This document shows positions 18,567 through 32,516 of a stretch of 64,000 bases of DNA, one piece after another. Source of the stretch: Megalonaias nervosa (Eukaryota; Mollusca; Bivalvia; Unionida; Unionidae); the NCBI GenBank assembly GCA_016617855.1, contig JAECUM010012969.1:1-64000 (forward strand), in the 5' to 3' direction. Below the pieces are notes generated by a model. It searched no databases. It had not been told where the DNA came from and was given only the letters and a program-made list of their open reading frames with translations. The stretch's first letter is position 1. Every line of letters begins with the position of its first letter. Both the position numbers and the translations under genes were made by a program.

Positions 18567-21500
18567 GGGTATATCCTTGAATTCAGGTTATTGGTTTCCT
18601 TCTTGGAGATTCTGGTCCACCTGATTTCTGAATGGTTGGCTGTTAAAGGACCTGACCCTGATAACAAATTTGAATATTCTGGAAAGGAACTTTTAACCCT
18701 CGTCCTGGTTCTGTACTTGTGTCTTAGATTTTTATATAAAGTTTTTTACTTCAGAATTAATCATTCAATATTTTAACATCAGTCTTAATGGAGTCAAGTT
18801 ATGTTCAGCTGAGAGGATTTAATTCACAATACTCTAAGTTCTAAGGAAATAAATTATTGTTGAATGTTACAAAATGTGTTTGTTGTGGCACTTTCTGTTA
18901 CTTGCTTTAAGACCATAGAGTCATAACAAATTCTTTCTGTATAAAAAGCCCAAAATTATGTATTTAAAACAATTAAACCTTAATACCATCCAATATGATT
19001 TCAGAAAACAGATATGGTAATGTCGAGAGGACAGCCAACGCACCCCAAAACCAGAGCTGCCTGTCATCATAATTGACAAAGAGGGGGTAGATGGGCTTTT
19101 GCAAGAAAATTAAATAATTATCATGAAATTTATTTAAACAAATAACATTATATATTTAATTAAATTATAGAGAAGTCTATTTGCACTAATCAAGGACACT
19201 ACTTAAGATATTCCTACAGAGTAATGTATCCAAGGGTCACTTTAGTAACTCCAGTGAATATTTTTAAATAAGTAATTCCTCTCGAATTATGTTATGTCAA
19301 CAACACAACTACAAACTCTGAACATTGATTCCCACAGGCTGATCTAGAACAGAAATGAATTAGTTGTTTATCAAGTCCCTATTTATACACATTTTCAGTA
19401 GACCTAGACGTGAATCCCTCAAACTGAAATACCTAGTCTAATTGTAATCCTGACTGGCTGTGAACTCAAATACTATGGAAACATTTTGTCTACAACTTAC
19501 AATCATGAACAAAAAGTTGAGCAGACAACAAAAATTAGATATTCAGGATATAAATAAACATACCCGCTATTCAATCAATGAATATTATTGGTACAAATGT
19601 AACTCAGGTTTAGAAATTTGTGGCAAAGTTTTAAGCTGCTATAACAAAACCAGATGTGACTTATTGCAATCCTGTCAAAATATGACCAACATAGCACAAT
19701 AGCAAAAACTGAGGTTTACAACTATGAAGAAATTACTTTAAGATACAAATTAGCTAAGAAATACAAAGTCAAACTTACTGATCCATCGAGACCATTCTTT
19801 CTCTTTGAAAAGCTGTGAATAGAGATAGTCATGACTTTAGTCAAATTTTTCAGCATTAAATTGAAAATAAAATATTAGTAAAATGTTGGCAGCTATTATA
19901 TATTACTTCCCACTTCTGACACCATTATAACATGATGAAGCCATGTTGGGGCCGGCTTAAAAATAGAAACAAAATTATCTGTGTAGTTTTTGTCATAATA
20001 AGCCCACATTGATGATACCATAAACTTTATCTCCATCCTGTTTAGGTACATACTGTACTTAAACTAGCTACCTCCCATGTCTATGCTGGAAGCTTTCAAT
20101 TTTTACTAACATCTAATGAGTTAAATACATTAATGCAATTGGCCAAATAATCTTGGTTACTGAAATGCTATAAATCAAAATTTGTTAAAGCTGTTTAGAG
20201 TCTTTAAATAGAAAAAGTTGGTTATTGCTCCTATAAGAAATTGTGGGAACATTTGATGGCAGATTAATACACATTGTATATACTTATGATATTTACATTA
20301 GTCTGTAATTTTACCCTTAGTTTAATGCTTTCTCAAGACATGCATGCCTTTACTAGAAGTTTTGTTTGAAATGCATTTTAATCATGATTAATAAAAAGCA
20401 CATATTTTTGCGCTCTTTCGACTAATTTCTGTAGTTTCCTTTTAACAATATCACTATAATTTACTGTTACAGCTTTTTATTATCGGTGCATCTTTATCCA
20501 AAACTACTGCCAACTGTTTTGCTGGCTGAATCTACTTCTCTCCCTAGATACTGCTCTAACAGCATCATTCCAGCTTTCAGCTCTTCTCATTCTTTCTCTG
20601 TATCTTGTGATACCAATCTATCATAATTGTTCCATATTCAACTTACTCCTTTTCCTATTTGCTCCTATACTATCGGAATCATGTTAAGTTTCAGTTTCTT
20701 TTTCTTTCCATCTCTTACACAAAAGCATCCTCTTTATCCCTCTGTGGAATTTTGAAAATTGTACTTGTTTTTTGGGGGGATTCTTGTACTTTTGTCAATT
20801 CTTTCATAAAAAGTTATAGTTTCCACATACAATGAAGAGACCATATCTAGATAATTGTTCTGGTCAAGGTCCAAAATGGTTCTGGATAAGTATGACATTC
20901 TATCACTTAGTGATTACTCAGGGTCAGAAACTTCTGGCATTGAACCAAATGTACAAAGCCAGGTGAAGGCTGCATTTTCTGAATATTCACTAATAAATCA
21001 AGGAAAAAAAAAGCATAAAACCAGAGCAGAGACTCAAATAGATCATTAAAACAGTTAGACAGCATGGTTCCAAATCTAAGGGAGGCAAATCCACTGTTTC
21101 CATTCCTGGATCAGGACCATTTGGTAATACAACTCTAAGACCATGTTTATTTGGTGCATCGAAGTCTACACATCATTCTGTTGGCAATCTGACTGACCTA
21201 TATAAATATTCAGAGATAGTATAAAAGGGTAGTAAAAAAAAAACTGGGTCAAGTGAAACAAACTAATTTTGATGAAAGTTTGTTAATGGAGAAAACTATC
21301 ATGCTGTCACCATGCTAGAAATTAAGTCTAAGGGGGCATTTGACCATAACAATCAGATAACTTGTGAAATCTGATAACAGATCATTTGGCTAATATATCA
21401 ATGGAGATTTATATGAATAAGAGAAGCAATGCATTTTACTTAAAATGAAAGTCAAAATGATAAAAATCTGGATGTCTGGGAGTTATCTAGACCCAAGGTC

Positions 21501-23783
21501 ACACAAATAGGTGTCCCATTGAACAAACATTGGTACATCTGATAAAGACTACATGAATTTCAGTGAGTATGGTAGATAATATAATTTCAAAAGATCTAAT
21601 TCTGCATAATTATGATAAAATGGGGCCACTCCGGATTAACCACAAGGTATGTATAGAAACAAATTAAAGGGTCCATTCAAATAACCAAAGGGTTATTCAA
21701 GACTTTGTGGCAGCAGGAATGGTTCCTATCATAAAACTTCAGTTTTGTTGATCGAGCTAATATATCAATCAGGGAATCCTAAGACAAAGACTATTATTTC
21801 TGAAGTAATCACACTGTCAGCTCAGGCACAATTCAATATTTCTTTGTTTACAGGGTATATGATTCTATTATGCTGGAAAATAGGAACTCCAATCTCTGCA
21901 ACTTGAATGTTCCAATTACCTCTTTTCTGTTTGGTGATATGTTGCAAAAGTGATTAAAAGAGTGATGGTATTTGCCACAGGCAGAATAGTTTGGAATTAT
22001 TTGACTGCTGTAGAGGTCAATGAACACACAATTTTAAAGGTGGCATATAAATTATGAGGTTTCATTACTGAGGGCAGGACAATACTAGAATGAATCCTGC
22101 TCATAATATTATAAATGGAATGGAAAGGTGGATGGACAGAAGCAGAACATCATTTAGGTAGTTTAAGATCACTAGAGCAATACATAAATTATATTTTCTC
22201 TTGCAGATTTAATTATATAGCATGTCATCTGATGTCATAATTAATAATTATTGTAATGTCCCAATATAACAACAGATGACACTAATTTCATTATTCATTA
22301 TCTTGTTGTGCTACATTGTTACTTCTTGGAGGCTACATTTTTTTAATTTTTTTTTTTTTATCTTTATGGCAAATAATAAATGTCATCAAATAAACTGAAA
22401 ATGCAAAGAAAAGAAGAAAGCTAAAGTTGGGATGAACCAATTTAGAATGCTGACCTAAGTATTATTAAAACATGCACAAAGAATCATTCATCATTTGGTT
22501 TGGTTTGGGATTTAATGCCATTTTCAGCACATGATAGGCTATCCAGTACATGGCAGCCAGACTTGGTGGAGGAAGAATCCAGGAAGACCCTGGGAAGAAC
22601 CAACCACCCATATGAACTTAGTGGCTAGTTTTCTCACCCGGGGCCCCTCAAAAACATGGAAATGCAGCATTACAATATCAAAGATATCAACTTTGAGAAA
22701 TAATAAAGAAATATAAATTGCTCCCCATTGATCTTCATAATACTGGCTTTCTCTTGTTATGTCACATCATATTTCATTTTCAATTAAACTTCCCTGGCAC
22801 AAGGCCACAATAACCCTTTAATGCAGTTGAAAATTGCAATATTTTGCAGAAAAGATGACAAATAACCATGCTGCTTGCAGCAGGAAAGTCCTGTATATGG
22901 ATATTAGCAAGGCTTGGCTGACTCTAAAACACTGATCAATTGTATTTATTCAGGTTACTGTGGCCTTGAATATGTATAACCCAATATTTGTAGCTTCTTT
23001 CCTTTCCATATCAGCAATCCATCCTGAATGTTTGGTGCCATTATGTGGTGTGCAAATAAGGTCATTTTACAGAAACTTGTTCCAATGCATTTATCAAAGT
23101 GATCTAGATCGCTGACCTTTCCACCCAATAGTCACACGTTTCTTTCAATCCCTAATTTCAAGCCATCCAAAGAGTAAGGTATATGATTCTGAAGTACTCT
23201 TCAGGAACCAGTTTTGTTTCCTTCTTTACTCACAGTTACCTTGATCTTTTATCTTTTAAATCCAAAATCAATAGGTATCTTTCCAAACCCACATGCGTTA
23301 CCAGCCAAGTTTGTTGAAGGTACATTTCTACAACTAAAGTTACTGTGCAGAAACAGAATTATTATGTTTCTTCCATAACCCAAGCACCAGTCATACAAGA
23401 AATTTTATGATGATACATACTCTTTAAGTGAAAATCCTGTGTGAACACCCCAAAAATAAACAGATGAATGAACTCAAGGAAGCATAAAAAAGACACAGAT
23501 GGGAACTGAAAGTGAATTTTATACACCGCTTGCTTATTAACATCAGGTTATAGAAGAGAAACACATTTAAAATGGATACTTCTTGGATTTCTTCATATGC
23601 GGTTGTAATGTCACTTTGCACCAATTTTTGTGTATGTGTGTGTAACAAATGCCTCAATTTAGTGAGTGAGGAGTGGATAGTTTCATTATCACAATGGGTT
23701 TCTCAGGGTAAGCTACTGACATGGGTCCAATCTTCCTTAAGTTATTAATTCTTTACAGTCTGACAGCCTCCAATGACACCTAC
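18563..23783. other. No recognisable gene; scattered broken frames
   Basis: About 5 kb of AT-rich sequence with only short frames. The stretch 20,830-22,090 carries plus-strand frames such as LDKYDILSLSDYSGSETSG, interrupted by many stops, which look like a decayed coding element I cannot identify. The frame at 19,460-19,702 is Cys- and Asn-rich but matches nothing I know. It would be downstream or intronic for the receptor gene on the minus strand. Confidence 0.45.
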
Positions 23784-23921
23784 CTCCCGTTATAGGCTTT
23801 AATGTCCGTCTTTTTATGACAAAAGCTACAGCAACAATGACAATCACTAATACAAATGCTCCAACAACACCTCCTGCAACAGCTGCAACTGGAGCATCTT
23901 CAATAACAGCAGAAGGCAACT
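23784..23921 (-). CDS. Transmembrane exon of a cell-surface receptor
   Basis: On the minus strand a polypyrimidine-type acceptor (TTGACTTTCAG) precedes this 138-base exon and a consensus donor (GAG then GTAGGT) follows it. It encodes an extracellular stub (LPSAVIEDAP), a Gly/Val/Ile/Ala transmembrane helix of about 22 residues (AAVAGGVVGAFVLVIVIVAV), then the basic stop-transfer KRR and the start of a cytoplasmic tail. Both borders are phase 1. With the Ig-like and fibronectin III exons upstream on the same strand it suggests a single-pass adhesion or signalling receptor. The cytoplasmic exons are not recognised with confidence; a Tyr-containing frame near 23,590 does not join cleanly in phase. 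Confidence 0.65.
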
Positions 23922-24017
23922 CTGAAAGTCAATAAATCAGTTAATGACTCTATCAATCAGTCCATCAATTAACAGATCAATATATTCACATTTTTTTTAT
24001 TGTTTTTCACTTTGAAA

Positions 24018-24064
24018 TGTATGTATGTCTGTATGTATGTATGCATGTATGTATGTATGTATTT
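24018..24064. repeat. (GTAT)n microsatellite
   Basis: Tetranucleotide GTAT repeats with two interruptions. Confidence 0.9.
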
Positions 24065-24903
24065 ATTTTTTGTGACTCTTGGCATATGGTTTTATTTAAT
24101 TTGTGTAATTTTTAATCAGGCTGTATATTGTACAGAATGTCCCTTTAGTTAGATTTTGCCTATGTGACCTGAGTCTATTAAGAGTGTAATATTACATAGG
24201 ATCTATAAATAGATGCATATATGTGTTGACATGTACTAAGAATAGTCTTAATGATGACTTTGGCTTAATTTCTCATTGGATGATGGGATTTAGATAGTTC
24301 TTGAATGATTAAGTAATTTTCCATTGGATGGGCTAGGTCACATGAATATTGGTTTCACAATAAAATGAGTAGTATGATCCTTCGTGTGGGATATAATGTG
24401 AAATAAAGTCACAATAAAATGAAAGAATGGAGAAATCAGTTTCGTTCTGATTTTTGGAGTGATCAACATTTCTGTTGTTCCTGTTGAAAGTCTGCAGATG
24501 TGTTTATGTTGAAATTAGATACTATTCAAGAGGAAAAATATTTGTTTGGATTGACCAGTGGAGACAGAAAGTGCCCATTATTGGTACTCTAATATTATTC
24601 TGAAACTGTTGTGAATTATTCAGTGGAGTTCTAGATGATGCCATCTTGACATTGTCACAATTCTTGGTGGACCAGTACATTTGCATTTTTGAATTTTAAT
24701 TCTTTTGGATATTCACAGAACTTTATCAGCATTATTTTGAACTTCGTGATTTTTTGGTGGCAAAGCCATCTTCGTTGAGATAAAAAAATATTTTGATTCA
24801 ATATTTGATAGAAAAAAAATCTTTTGGATAAAACTGCTTTGGGTTTGATTAGTTAGCCTTCAGTTGGCTCGAACACCTAAGCTATGCAATTGAAATTAAA
24901 ATA
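24065..24903. other. Intronic AT-rich sequence, no gene seen
   Basis: No credible frame on either strand. It may include the 5' leader of the gag remnant that follows, but no boundary is visible. Confidence 0.5.
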
Positions 24904-25560
24904 CAAGAATGAGATGGAGTTAAGAAAACTTGAGCTTCAAATTCAAAAGAGATTGCAAATACAAAAAGAAAAGAAAGGGAATTACAAATTAGATTCAAAT
25001 AATTAGAAATGGCAAGCAGAAAGCACTCAATTAATGCAATCTTTTGATGTTACAAAAAATATTAGATTGGTACCCCCCATTAAAGAAAAAGATAAAGATC
25101 AATATTTTCAAATTTTGAAAGAACAGTCAAGAATTTAAATTGGCCAAGAGAGTGCTGGACTTTGTTATTATAAAGTGTACTTATTGGAAATGCTCATGAA
25201 GTATATACTTCACTGTCAGTAGAGACAGGCGCTGATTATAGTTTGGGTAAGGAAAGTATCAGGAAGGATGAGTTGGTACCTCAGGCATATCGACAAAGGT
25301 TTCGGAATTGCAAAACAAGAAAATAGCGAAACCCATGTGGAATTTGCTAGGGAAAAAGAACATCTATTTCACAGGTGGTGTGCATCTAAGCAGATTAATA
25401 AAGATTAAGACAAACTTAGACAAGTCATATTAGTATAAGAATTTAAGAACTGCATCCGCAGTGACGTCAAACTTTACCTTGATGAACATAAGATAGATAC
25501 TACAGAAAATGCTGCTTGTACAGCTGATGATTATTCCTCAGCAAAAATTGACAAGACAAC
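24904..25560 (+). pseudogene. Ty3-type retrotransposon gag remnant
   Basis: Broken plus-strand frames carry a charged coiled-coil start (MELRKLELQIQKRLQIQKEK), then IRLVPPIKEKDKDQYFQ, and later a SCAN-like capsid pattern: LVPQAYRQRF, HVEFAREKEHLFHRWC and a conserved LRQ...EEFKNCIRSDVKLYLDE-type helix. This order is that of the capsid domain of Ty3 gag polyproteins common in animals. At least five stops or frame changes are present. No LTRs are seen. The pol remnant at 61-62 kb may be of a related family. It lies in the receptor intron between the FN3 and transmembrane exons, in the opposite orientation. Confidence 0.6.
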
Positions 25561-26850
25561 TATTTTACTAACTAAATACAAATGCATGTATATGGTTGTA
25601 GATGCCTTATATTGTTTCACCACCACAACCACTGTTGGCCTTAGTGTTGCTGCAACTGTGACCACTGCAACTATCATTATGTACACCAATGAGATTTATT
25701 GTCAGAGGAATATCAATAGCAAATGGTGTCACTGACAGTAATGGTAAAATAATCTCACTATGGATCCATTCACAAATACATATTTATTCAGACCTTTCTG
25801 TGGCAGCACAATGAAGTCTCATTACAATTAACAAGATGTACTTGATGGCTATTAAGAATAAAATGATTAGTTTGGGTGAGTTTGAAATGGTGCTGGTGGA
25901 ATTGGAAAGCCACCAGCAACTCCATGCACAGATATGGAACAGGGGCATTAGCAACCCAAAACAAGTAGCTGTTTTACTGGCACAAGCAAGCGAGTAAATG
26001 TTTGCCAGTCCATATTGATCTGCCCAGTAGTGTACTGGCCTGGCTGGGGGACCTTTTGGTAATTTTGTATGGGGTCACCCACAGGGATTCTCTTGAACGA
26101 GGATCACTAGAGGCTCGTGCACTCGCATGTGATTCAAGTGTAAAGTCATGGGGTACAGAAGGCTTTGACCCATTGTTTAAAAAAACAGTCCAAAAGCCAC
26201 ATAATGACATGACTCATACTCTGCATAAAATGAACAAATCATTTATACAACCAGCATTATTCCCTAGATCTTTAACTGCCCCTCGGGATTATACATCGAT
26301 TCAGAACTCAGAAGCTGTTCATAGCCCACCATTAAGTCATACTTTTATTTGGCATTACATGGGATGTTAAACTGCACAGTCAGCAAGGATACCAACAGGT
26401 CTGTCTGTATGCTCCTGTGGGGTCATAACTTGGAAACCATCAAGATCTCCATCCAAGGAAACTGCTGTGGTTCATTGTTTAAATCAATGAACTCATGACC
26501 AGAAGGGATGTGGGTTCGATCCAATTTAGAGAATCTGCACGTTGCTATCCCTGCCTTAGAATGATCTAGTCATTAATGTGATGCAATACATGTGCAAGTA
26601 AAAATCAACCTGCCATACCCACTTATAATTTATGCACAAAATTTGTGGCAAAAATGAATGGTTTTTATTTCACCCACACATCACTTCAACGTGTAATAAA
26701 TGAACAACAAATATAACAAATTTATAAGTCAAATGAATAATTTTCTAAATAAAATCCTAAACATTCAACTATGCATAACTTACAAATGGTATTTAAGTAG
26801 AAGATTTTTTGTTAAGTTTGATCAATTTTTATTTAAACAAGTATACCAAC
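25561..26850. other. Intronic sequence with a weak tRNA-like motif
   Basis: No coding element is recognised. At about 26463-26530 the plus strand has CTGTGGTTCATTG, then a potential anticodon loop around CTCATGA, then GTGGGTTCGATCC, a good B box. This may be a decayed tRNA-derived SINE; the stems are poor. Confidence 0.35.
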
Positions 26851-27168
26851 CTGTTTTAATCTCAACACGCTCACTCTCTAAGGCTGAACTATTTCCTTTT
26901 TCATTTTCAGCATAGACTCTAAATATGTAGTGGCCATCTTGTATTTTTGGGATCTTGATGTAGTAAGTTCCATTAGGGAATTGGTCGTCCAAACCAGTTT
27001 CATTAATCTTAAATACAGCAGACCAGGTTGCATCAGGCAATCCAAATGGCTGATATTCAACAATGAATGTTTGTTTATGGCCTCCATTGAATCCTGCTTC
27101 TATCCCAAAAACTAGAAGGCCATCATCAATGTGGCTGAAGAAAAAATTTTTGGGCACTGAAGGTGGAG
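26851..27168 (-). CDS. Fibronectin type III exon of a cell-surface receptor
   Basis: The minus-strand acceptor ATATTTTGCAG and donor CAG then GTTGGTAT bound a 318-base exon of 106 codons, phase 1 at both ends. It begins with Pro-rich SVPKNFFF and contains FNGGHKQTFIVEYQPFG, a central strand pair, DGHYIFRVYAENEKGNSS, and ends VEIKT. The Tyr in FRVYAENEKG and the upstream hydrophobic in FIVEYQP are the hallmarks of a fibronectin III domain. A one-domain, phase 1-1 exon is the usual form in metazoan adhesion receptors. It belongs with the Ig-like exon at 45.3 kb and the transmembrane exon at 23.85 kb, all on this strand. Confidence 0.75.
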
Positions 27169-30100
27169 CTGCAAAATATTAAACAAGAAAGTTTTTTTTA
27201 TATTAAATGGAACAATGCTTAGAGAACACGATACATGGTTTGTACAGCCCCTCATCATTTCCCGATAGTTATTCCTCAATGATTTTCAAGGAAGATTTCA
27301 AGAATTTCCCTATGGAAACTGAACTAAGTCTGTATATGTTACTTGTTTATTACTGATTAAATTGGTTCAAAAGGTGAAAACAAACCCCACCATTGGCAAA
27401 TTAATACAACAAATGGACACAGTTCCATCTGGTAACTACTCATGTTTTGTGTCATTTGATCTACCTTATTAATGTCCTTTCAATATTTAATAATTCTTTT
27501 TGGAAAATGTGTAGATAACAAAAATGTAAAATTTAAAAGTGGTAAATTTTGTTTAATGTTTGTATTACCTCATATAAGTTCAATGACATTCATTGATAAA
27601 ATAATGTGTTTTTACAAATGAATGTGTTTTTGAGAAAACCCTTCAGATTCAGGAATTTTTCAAGGTTGTAAGAACCATATGATCAAACTGTACCATATTT
27701 CAAATGACTCAAAGATAATTTGTTTTATTCATATCTATGTGTCTGTACTTGTGAAAATTCTAAACCTTTATACCAATTACAACTATTATGATGGATGCAC
27801 CACAACAACAGGCCCTCATTCACTACAATTTGTTCTGGAAGGTATTAAATGCTGGGAAATCAGTAGTGTTATGTTTATTTAATTTGCATTGTTAGTTTTT
27901 TATTTTATTTTTTAATTTCATTATATGCTATTGTAATGCAACAATGTATGTTGGACTTAACCTTGTCCAAAATAGTTCATTTTTTATCTGTCCTGAATTA
28001 TTGATTTTGGTTTTGTAGTAAATATGTTTATCTCAATCTGCATCTAGAACTTTGGTAATTCCTTATGAAACTGATGGGTCTACTTGTTGTTTATAACACA
28101 TTTTAGATTTTAATTTTAGTAAATGACTGCTAATTATAGCTAACATTTTATTTTGTAAACATTAAATACCTTCTAGAAGGTTATTTTCCATTAGGTATTT
28201 CTTTTTTGTAAAAGATGGTAATTGTGACCCAAGGTTGAGTAGACAACTAAACGATCTTGCTACTAGTAAGATTATTTATTCTTGCATTAACTTCTGACAG
28301 AATCAAACTATCACTGTTGTGCAGTATCTTGAGTTAATTCAAAATATTCTTCCCTGGAGATATAAAGTGCTTTAAATTAATATTCTTGGACTGAGACATT
28401 CACTGGGATTTATAGTGAATTCAAACCTGGAATTATATTACTGTGTTTCAAAAAGAGACTGTTGGTACAATAACACAAGATAGGCCACCACAGGCACATC
28501 AACGCCTTCTGCATTGGACTTAATTTGGATTTCGACTGAAGTCTATTCAGAACTTTATCTTATTAGGACTTGTTTCTGTAATTCTGGAATTATTTGGTGA
28601 ATTTAAAAAAACTTTTGTTTTTCACCATTTTCTGTTACTTATTTTAAGAACTCATAACAGAAGAATATGACATTTGTGGATAAAACTTCTTTAAATGATT
28701 ATGTGTAATGCTGGAAATATTACTCATTCAAGATCTCATTAATATATCGGTGCATGATTAATTTTCCTTGAAATGCAACATCCTTAAGTAAATTTATACT
28801 GTGGAAACAAAGTAAGTATAGGAAATCAGGGGCATAACTTCTGTAAATAATGTCACTGAACACTCATAAATCAAATTCAGTAAATTGTCTTAATTGATAT
28901 AGAGCTGTGCACTGAATTCAATCTATGAAACCTTAATACAGTTTTGCTGCAAAAACAACAACCAGAAGGCGATTCACTTATGTAAATGAAGTAGTGGAAT
29001 GGTGGAAACCAAGCTCTTTGAAATTTTCATGAAAATGAAGTTGTATATAAAATCTGGAAGAAATTTTACAAATTTGGTCTGTTTATACTGTAGAAACTGA
29101 AATCAGAACAGGCAAGGAAGCATTACATTGATTAAAGAATGCTCCAGAAACTGGAGTCATTCAAGATCTCAGCAACATCGAGTTGTATACCAAATGTGGT
29201 ACAAATCCAACAGTCCTGGAAAAGTTTATCTGTGAAATGAAATGTCAGGGGAATAGGCAATCAGGAGATGTAACTCTAAATGATAACAAGAAGGCTGGAA
29301 ATAGGACTCTTTGAAAGTCTCATCAATACATGTACAGCAGTATAAAGGTGCATATATTTTTTTAATCGAACAACTCCTTGTAAAGTTATAATGGGAAACT
29401 AAATTATTGATGGAAGGACAATATTACAACAATACAAATCCACGAACCCCATCAAGAGGGGCCCATATGATTATTTTACTTCTAGATAGAAAAGAACAGT
29501 GGTCTTTTATCATTACTTAATTAACAGTAAACTTGCTCCTTTGGTCTATTTACACTTCAAAATTCCATCTGAATATTTAATCTGCATACACAAAAATATC
29601 TTCAGGAACTCTTCTACAATGTCATATAATACCCTTACCTATATCAAATTAGACGAAAGTATTCCACCAAAATAAAAATGCATAAATAACATTTCCATAG
29701 ATCCAGTCTCTGTGTTTGTGTGTAACATGCAAATAAGGGTATTGTAAATGGTATAATATATGCCTGCTCCATGATTTAACAGTCCTTTATGTAGACCCTA
29801 AGGAGAAGGTTGATGGCAGTTCTGGCCCATAATGAAATCTGAAATAGTTAAGACTTTGCTGACATTGTCTATACCCATGCCTATGTGTAGAAAAGAAAAG
29901 TTACTGACTGATTAATTAAACAGGCACAATTCCAATTATCCATCTACTCAATGCAGGACTCTTACTAATAAATCAGCTCTGAAAGTAAACCTATGGATTT
30001 ATCATGATATTATAATTTCAATAACTGATGCCGGAAATACATTATGATGGATAAGCTGTCTGAGGAGACCACAACACAGAAACCCTTTGTTCTACTGATG

Positions 30101-30559
30101 TTACCATGCACACTAGAAACATTGAAGGGATCATTCAAGATGGCTGCCATGTATGGTTGAATCTAACACAGCTCCACTTAATCTTCAATGAATTTGGTGT
30201 AAAAACTGGTGCTAAATATGCTAATAATTAATACTGTGGATTTATGACAATGTTAAGTTAGTGTAAGTGAAATTTAATGTGCACGCTTTCAGTTATTCAA
30301 AAGAATTTTGGAAACCTGTTCAAAACAAAGGATTTTAGGTTATCCAAGATGGCTACCCAAGTTGATCAATTTGAAATTGAACTACATCTACCATATCTGA
30401 ACTTCAGATGATACAAACTCAAACACATAATGCAAGTTTCTTTTCAAAAGTTTATGGATATGTGCTAGTCATACATAAGGATTTCATATTATACTTTCTA
30501 TCACTGTTACGAACAAGCTGAAAATATTAGAACCATAGAAACACATTTAAATACCAGCC
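27169..30559. other. Intronic sequence, no gene seen
   Basis: AT-rich, with no exon of the receptor or mobile-element coding segment recognised on either strand. Several short frames have no supporting motif. Confidence 0.5.
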
Positions 30560-30662
30560 TTGTAAGGTTCCTTACTGAGCACACTTAGTTCAAGCTTTTC
30601 TGCATCATTCTCTGGCTTTAGACTCTGATATACCTGAAGATCAGAGCCACACAGATAATCCC

Positions 30663-32345
30663 ATGCAGGAAAGTCATGTACAGAGTGAAAATGAAAACAA
30701 TGGTAGAGATGATGATTTGGAATTATCCAATATGGCTGACATTTATCCAGAATTCCTGAGGGTCAAACATAATAAATACAGTGTCACTGTGCATACAGAT
30801 CCACAAAAGTTTGAGTTTGTAAAACAGATATTGGATTCAGAACCTTGCATGATTTCATGCAGTTCAAGTGTTCAGAATGGTACTATCTACAAAACAAACG
30901 AGAAAACACTGAGACAACTACATTGTATAAAACATGTGTGCTACACATACAGGGGCTGAACTGTTTCACATGGTTAGATCATATTGTCTGTAAATGTAGA
31001 CATGACGAGAATACCAGTGCTAAAGGCAGTTTTATGCTGACATCTACACCAGTAACTAGATGTACTACCAAACAAGAAACAGTTCCTAAAGTCTTTGACC
31101 TAGATGACTCAGGCAATAAAATGAACTCCCCTCCAGAGTGTCAGGCAATTACATGCTCCATCAGTCAAGATCATTACAGTGATATCTTAAACCATAACGA
31201 TTTCTCCATGTGTGTACATCAAAAAACAATTAGGAACTTGGAGGCCCAAATTGAAGAATTAAAACTACAGTTACATGCTATTAAGTCAGCACAGGGAAGG
31301 ATTAATGAGCAATTAACCTCATGTGAAATAGCAATTCAGACAGACTCCCAAATAGCAACAATGTCAGATGCTCAGACACAGAAAATCCCAATACCAGCCA
31401 AAAGAAACTGTAAAATGACCATAAAAGTAACAACTGATACCCAGATTAATCCTGCATTGCAAACAACAGTACCCTCTCCCTTCAGTCATGTGTCACACCT
31501 GCAACAGCAATAAGAGTACACTCATGGCCCTCAGCTCAAACAAGTCTGTTGTCTGCACCAGCAACTGAATTTCCTACTGCTCAGGATCGTCAGCTCGATT
31601 AGCTCACACAAATGCGACACCAATTTCAGCACCCCTTTCTCAAAGAGATGTGTCTAAAATACAAACCAGAGTCCAACACATGAAATCACAAACCAGAAAA
31701 GATAGGACTGTAATAATTGGCTCCTCAATATTGAAAAGCATAATACCAAGGAGACTTCTTAAAACAGATGTACAGACTCTAAGAGGTGCAAAAATCGACA
31801 ACATCATGGAAAGAATAATGAATACTGACCTAACCAAATACAAGCAAATTATTATTTTAGTAGGTGGAAATGCTGCAAGTGATGGAACGTCACTAAATCA
31901 AATCAGAACAGATTTTGAAAGTTTACAGTATGCTGCTAGGTACTGTAGCCCAGATACATGTACAATAATTATATCAGGACTACCTCCTCGTGTGGACACC
32001 AGGGAGAAAGAAATCAATGATCTGACAACTGACCTATGTGAAGACTTCAACCTACAGTACATTCCACATTACACATCTTTCTTTCTTCAGAATCAGGATG
32101 TCAACCTAAGCATCTACCACGGTGACAAAATTCATTTGAGTAGAAAAGGAAACTCTCAACTGCTGAGAAATATTAACAAGTATGCCCCCATTTTCAGGCA
32201 CTATAATGAAGAGTACTGTCTCTACTTTGGAGAAACTGGGCATGTGACACAGGTATGCCATCATGGCAAACAGATTGAGTGCTTCAGATGCCATAAGTTT
32301 GGACACAAACAAAGATTCTGTCAATCAATGTATTATACATACTAG
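30663..32345 (+). pseudogene. LINE ORF1: coiled coil, SGNH esterase and zinc knuckles
   Basis: Frames 30663-30959, 30845-31513 and 31650-32345 follow one another with a frame change near 30905 and a stop at about 31511. The middle has a coiled coil (IRNLEAQIEELKLQLHAIK). The last frame starts TVIIGSSILKSIIPRR and has the pattern of an SGNH/GDSL esterase: GSS, then ILVGGN, then DKIHLSRKGNSQL with the terminal His. It ends in two CCHC-like knuckles (one is CFRCHKFGHKQRFC). Esterase plus zinc knuckle ORF1 proteins are known in CR1/L2-type LINEs, where they bind the RNA and aid retrotransposition. The order is clear; activity is lost. Confidence 0.75.
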
Positions 32346-32516
32346 GAACCTGTCAAAGAGGAGAATGCCAGTGCTTCATTTATAACAAATCTAAATGTAC
32401 CTAGTGAGACTCTTGACTCTAACTATTCATTGGACACGATGGTAAATGCAAAAGTTAAATGATTTTCAGGGTTTGTATGTGACTTTGCAGATGCAAATGT
32501 ATATGAACATTCAAAT

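Noticed and set aside
18399..18776. 125-residue frame across a TA repeat
   Set aside because: The centre is Tyr-Ile from (TA)n and the flanks have no motif; the minus-strand frame is the same artefact.
23424..23657. Possible cytoplasmic exon of the receptor with a YEEI motif
   Set aside because: No acceptor joins the transmembrane exon in phase to that frame; the motif may be chance.
26002..26370. Overlapping frames of 122 and 78 residues on opposite strands
   Set aside because: Neither shows a recognisable domain, and mirror-image open frames of this size are expected by chance.
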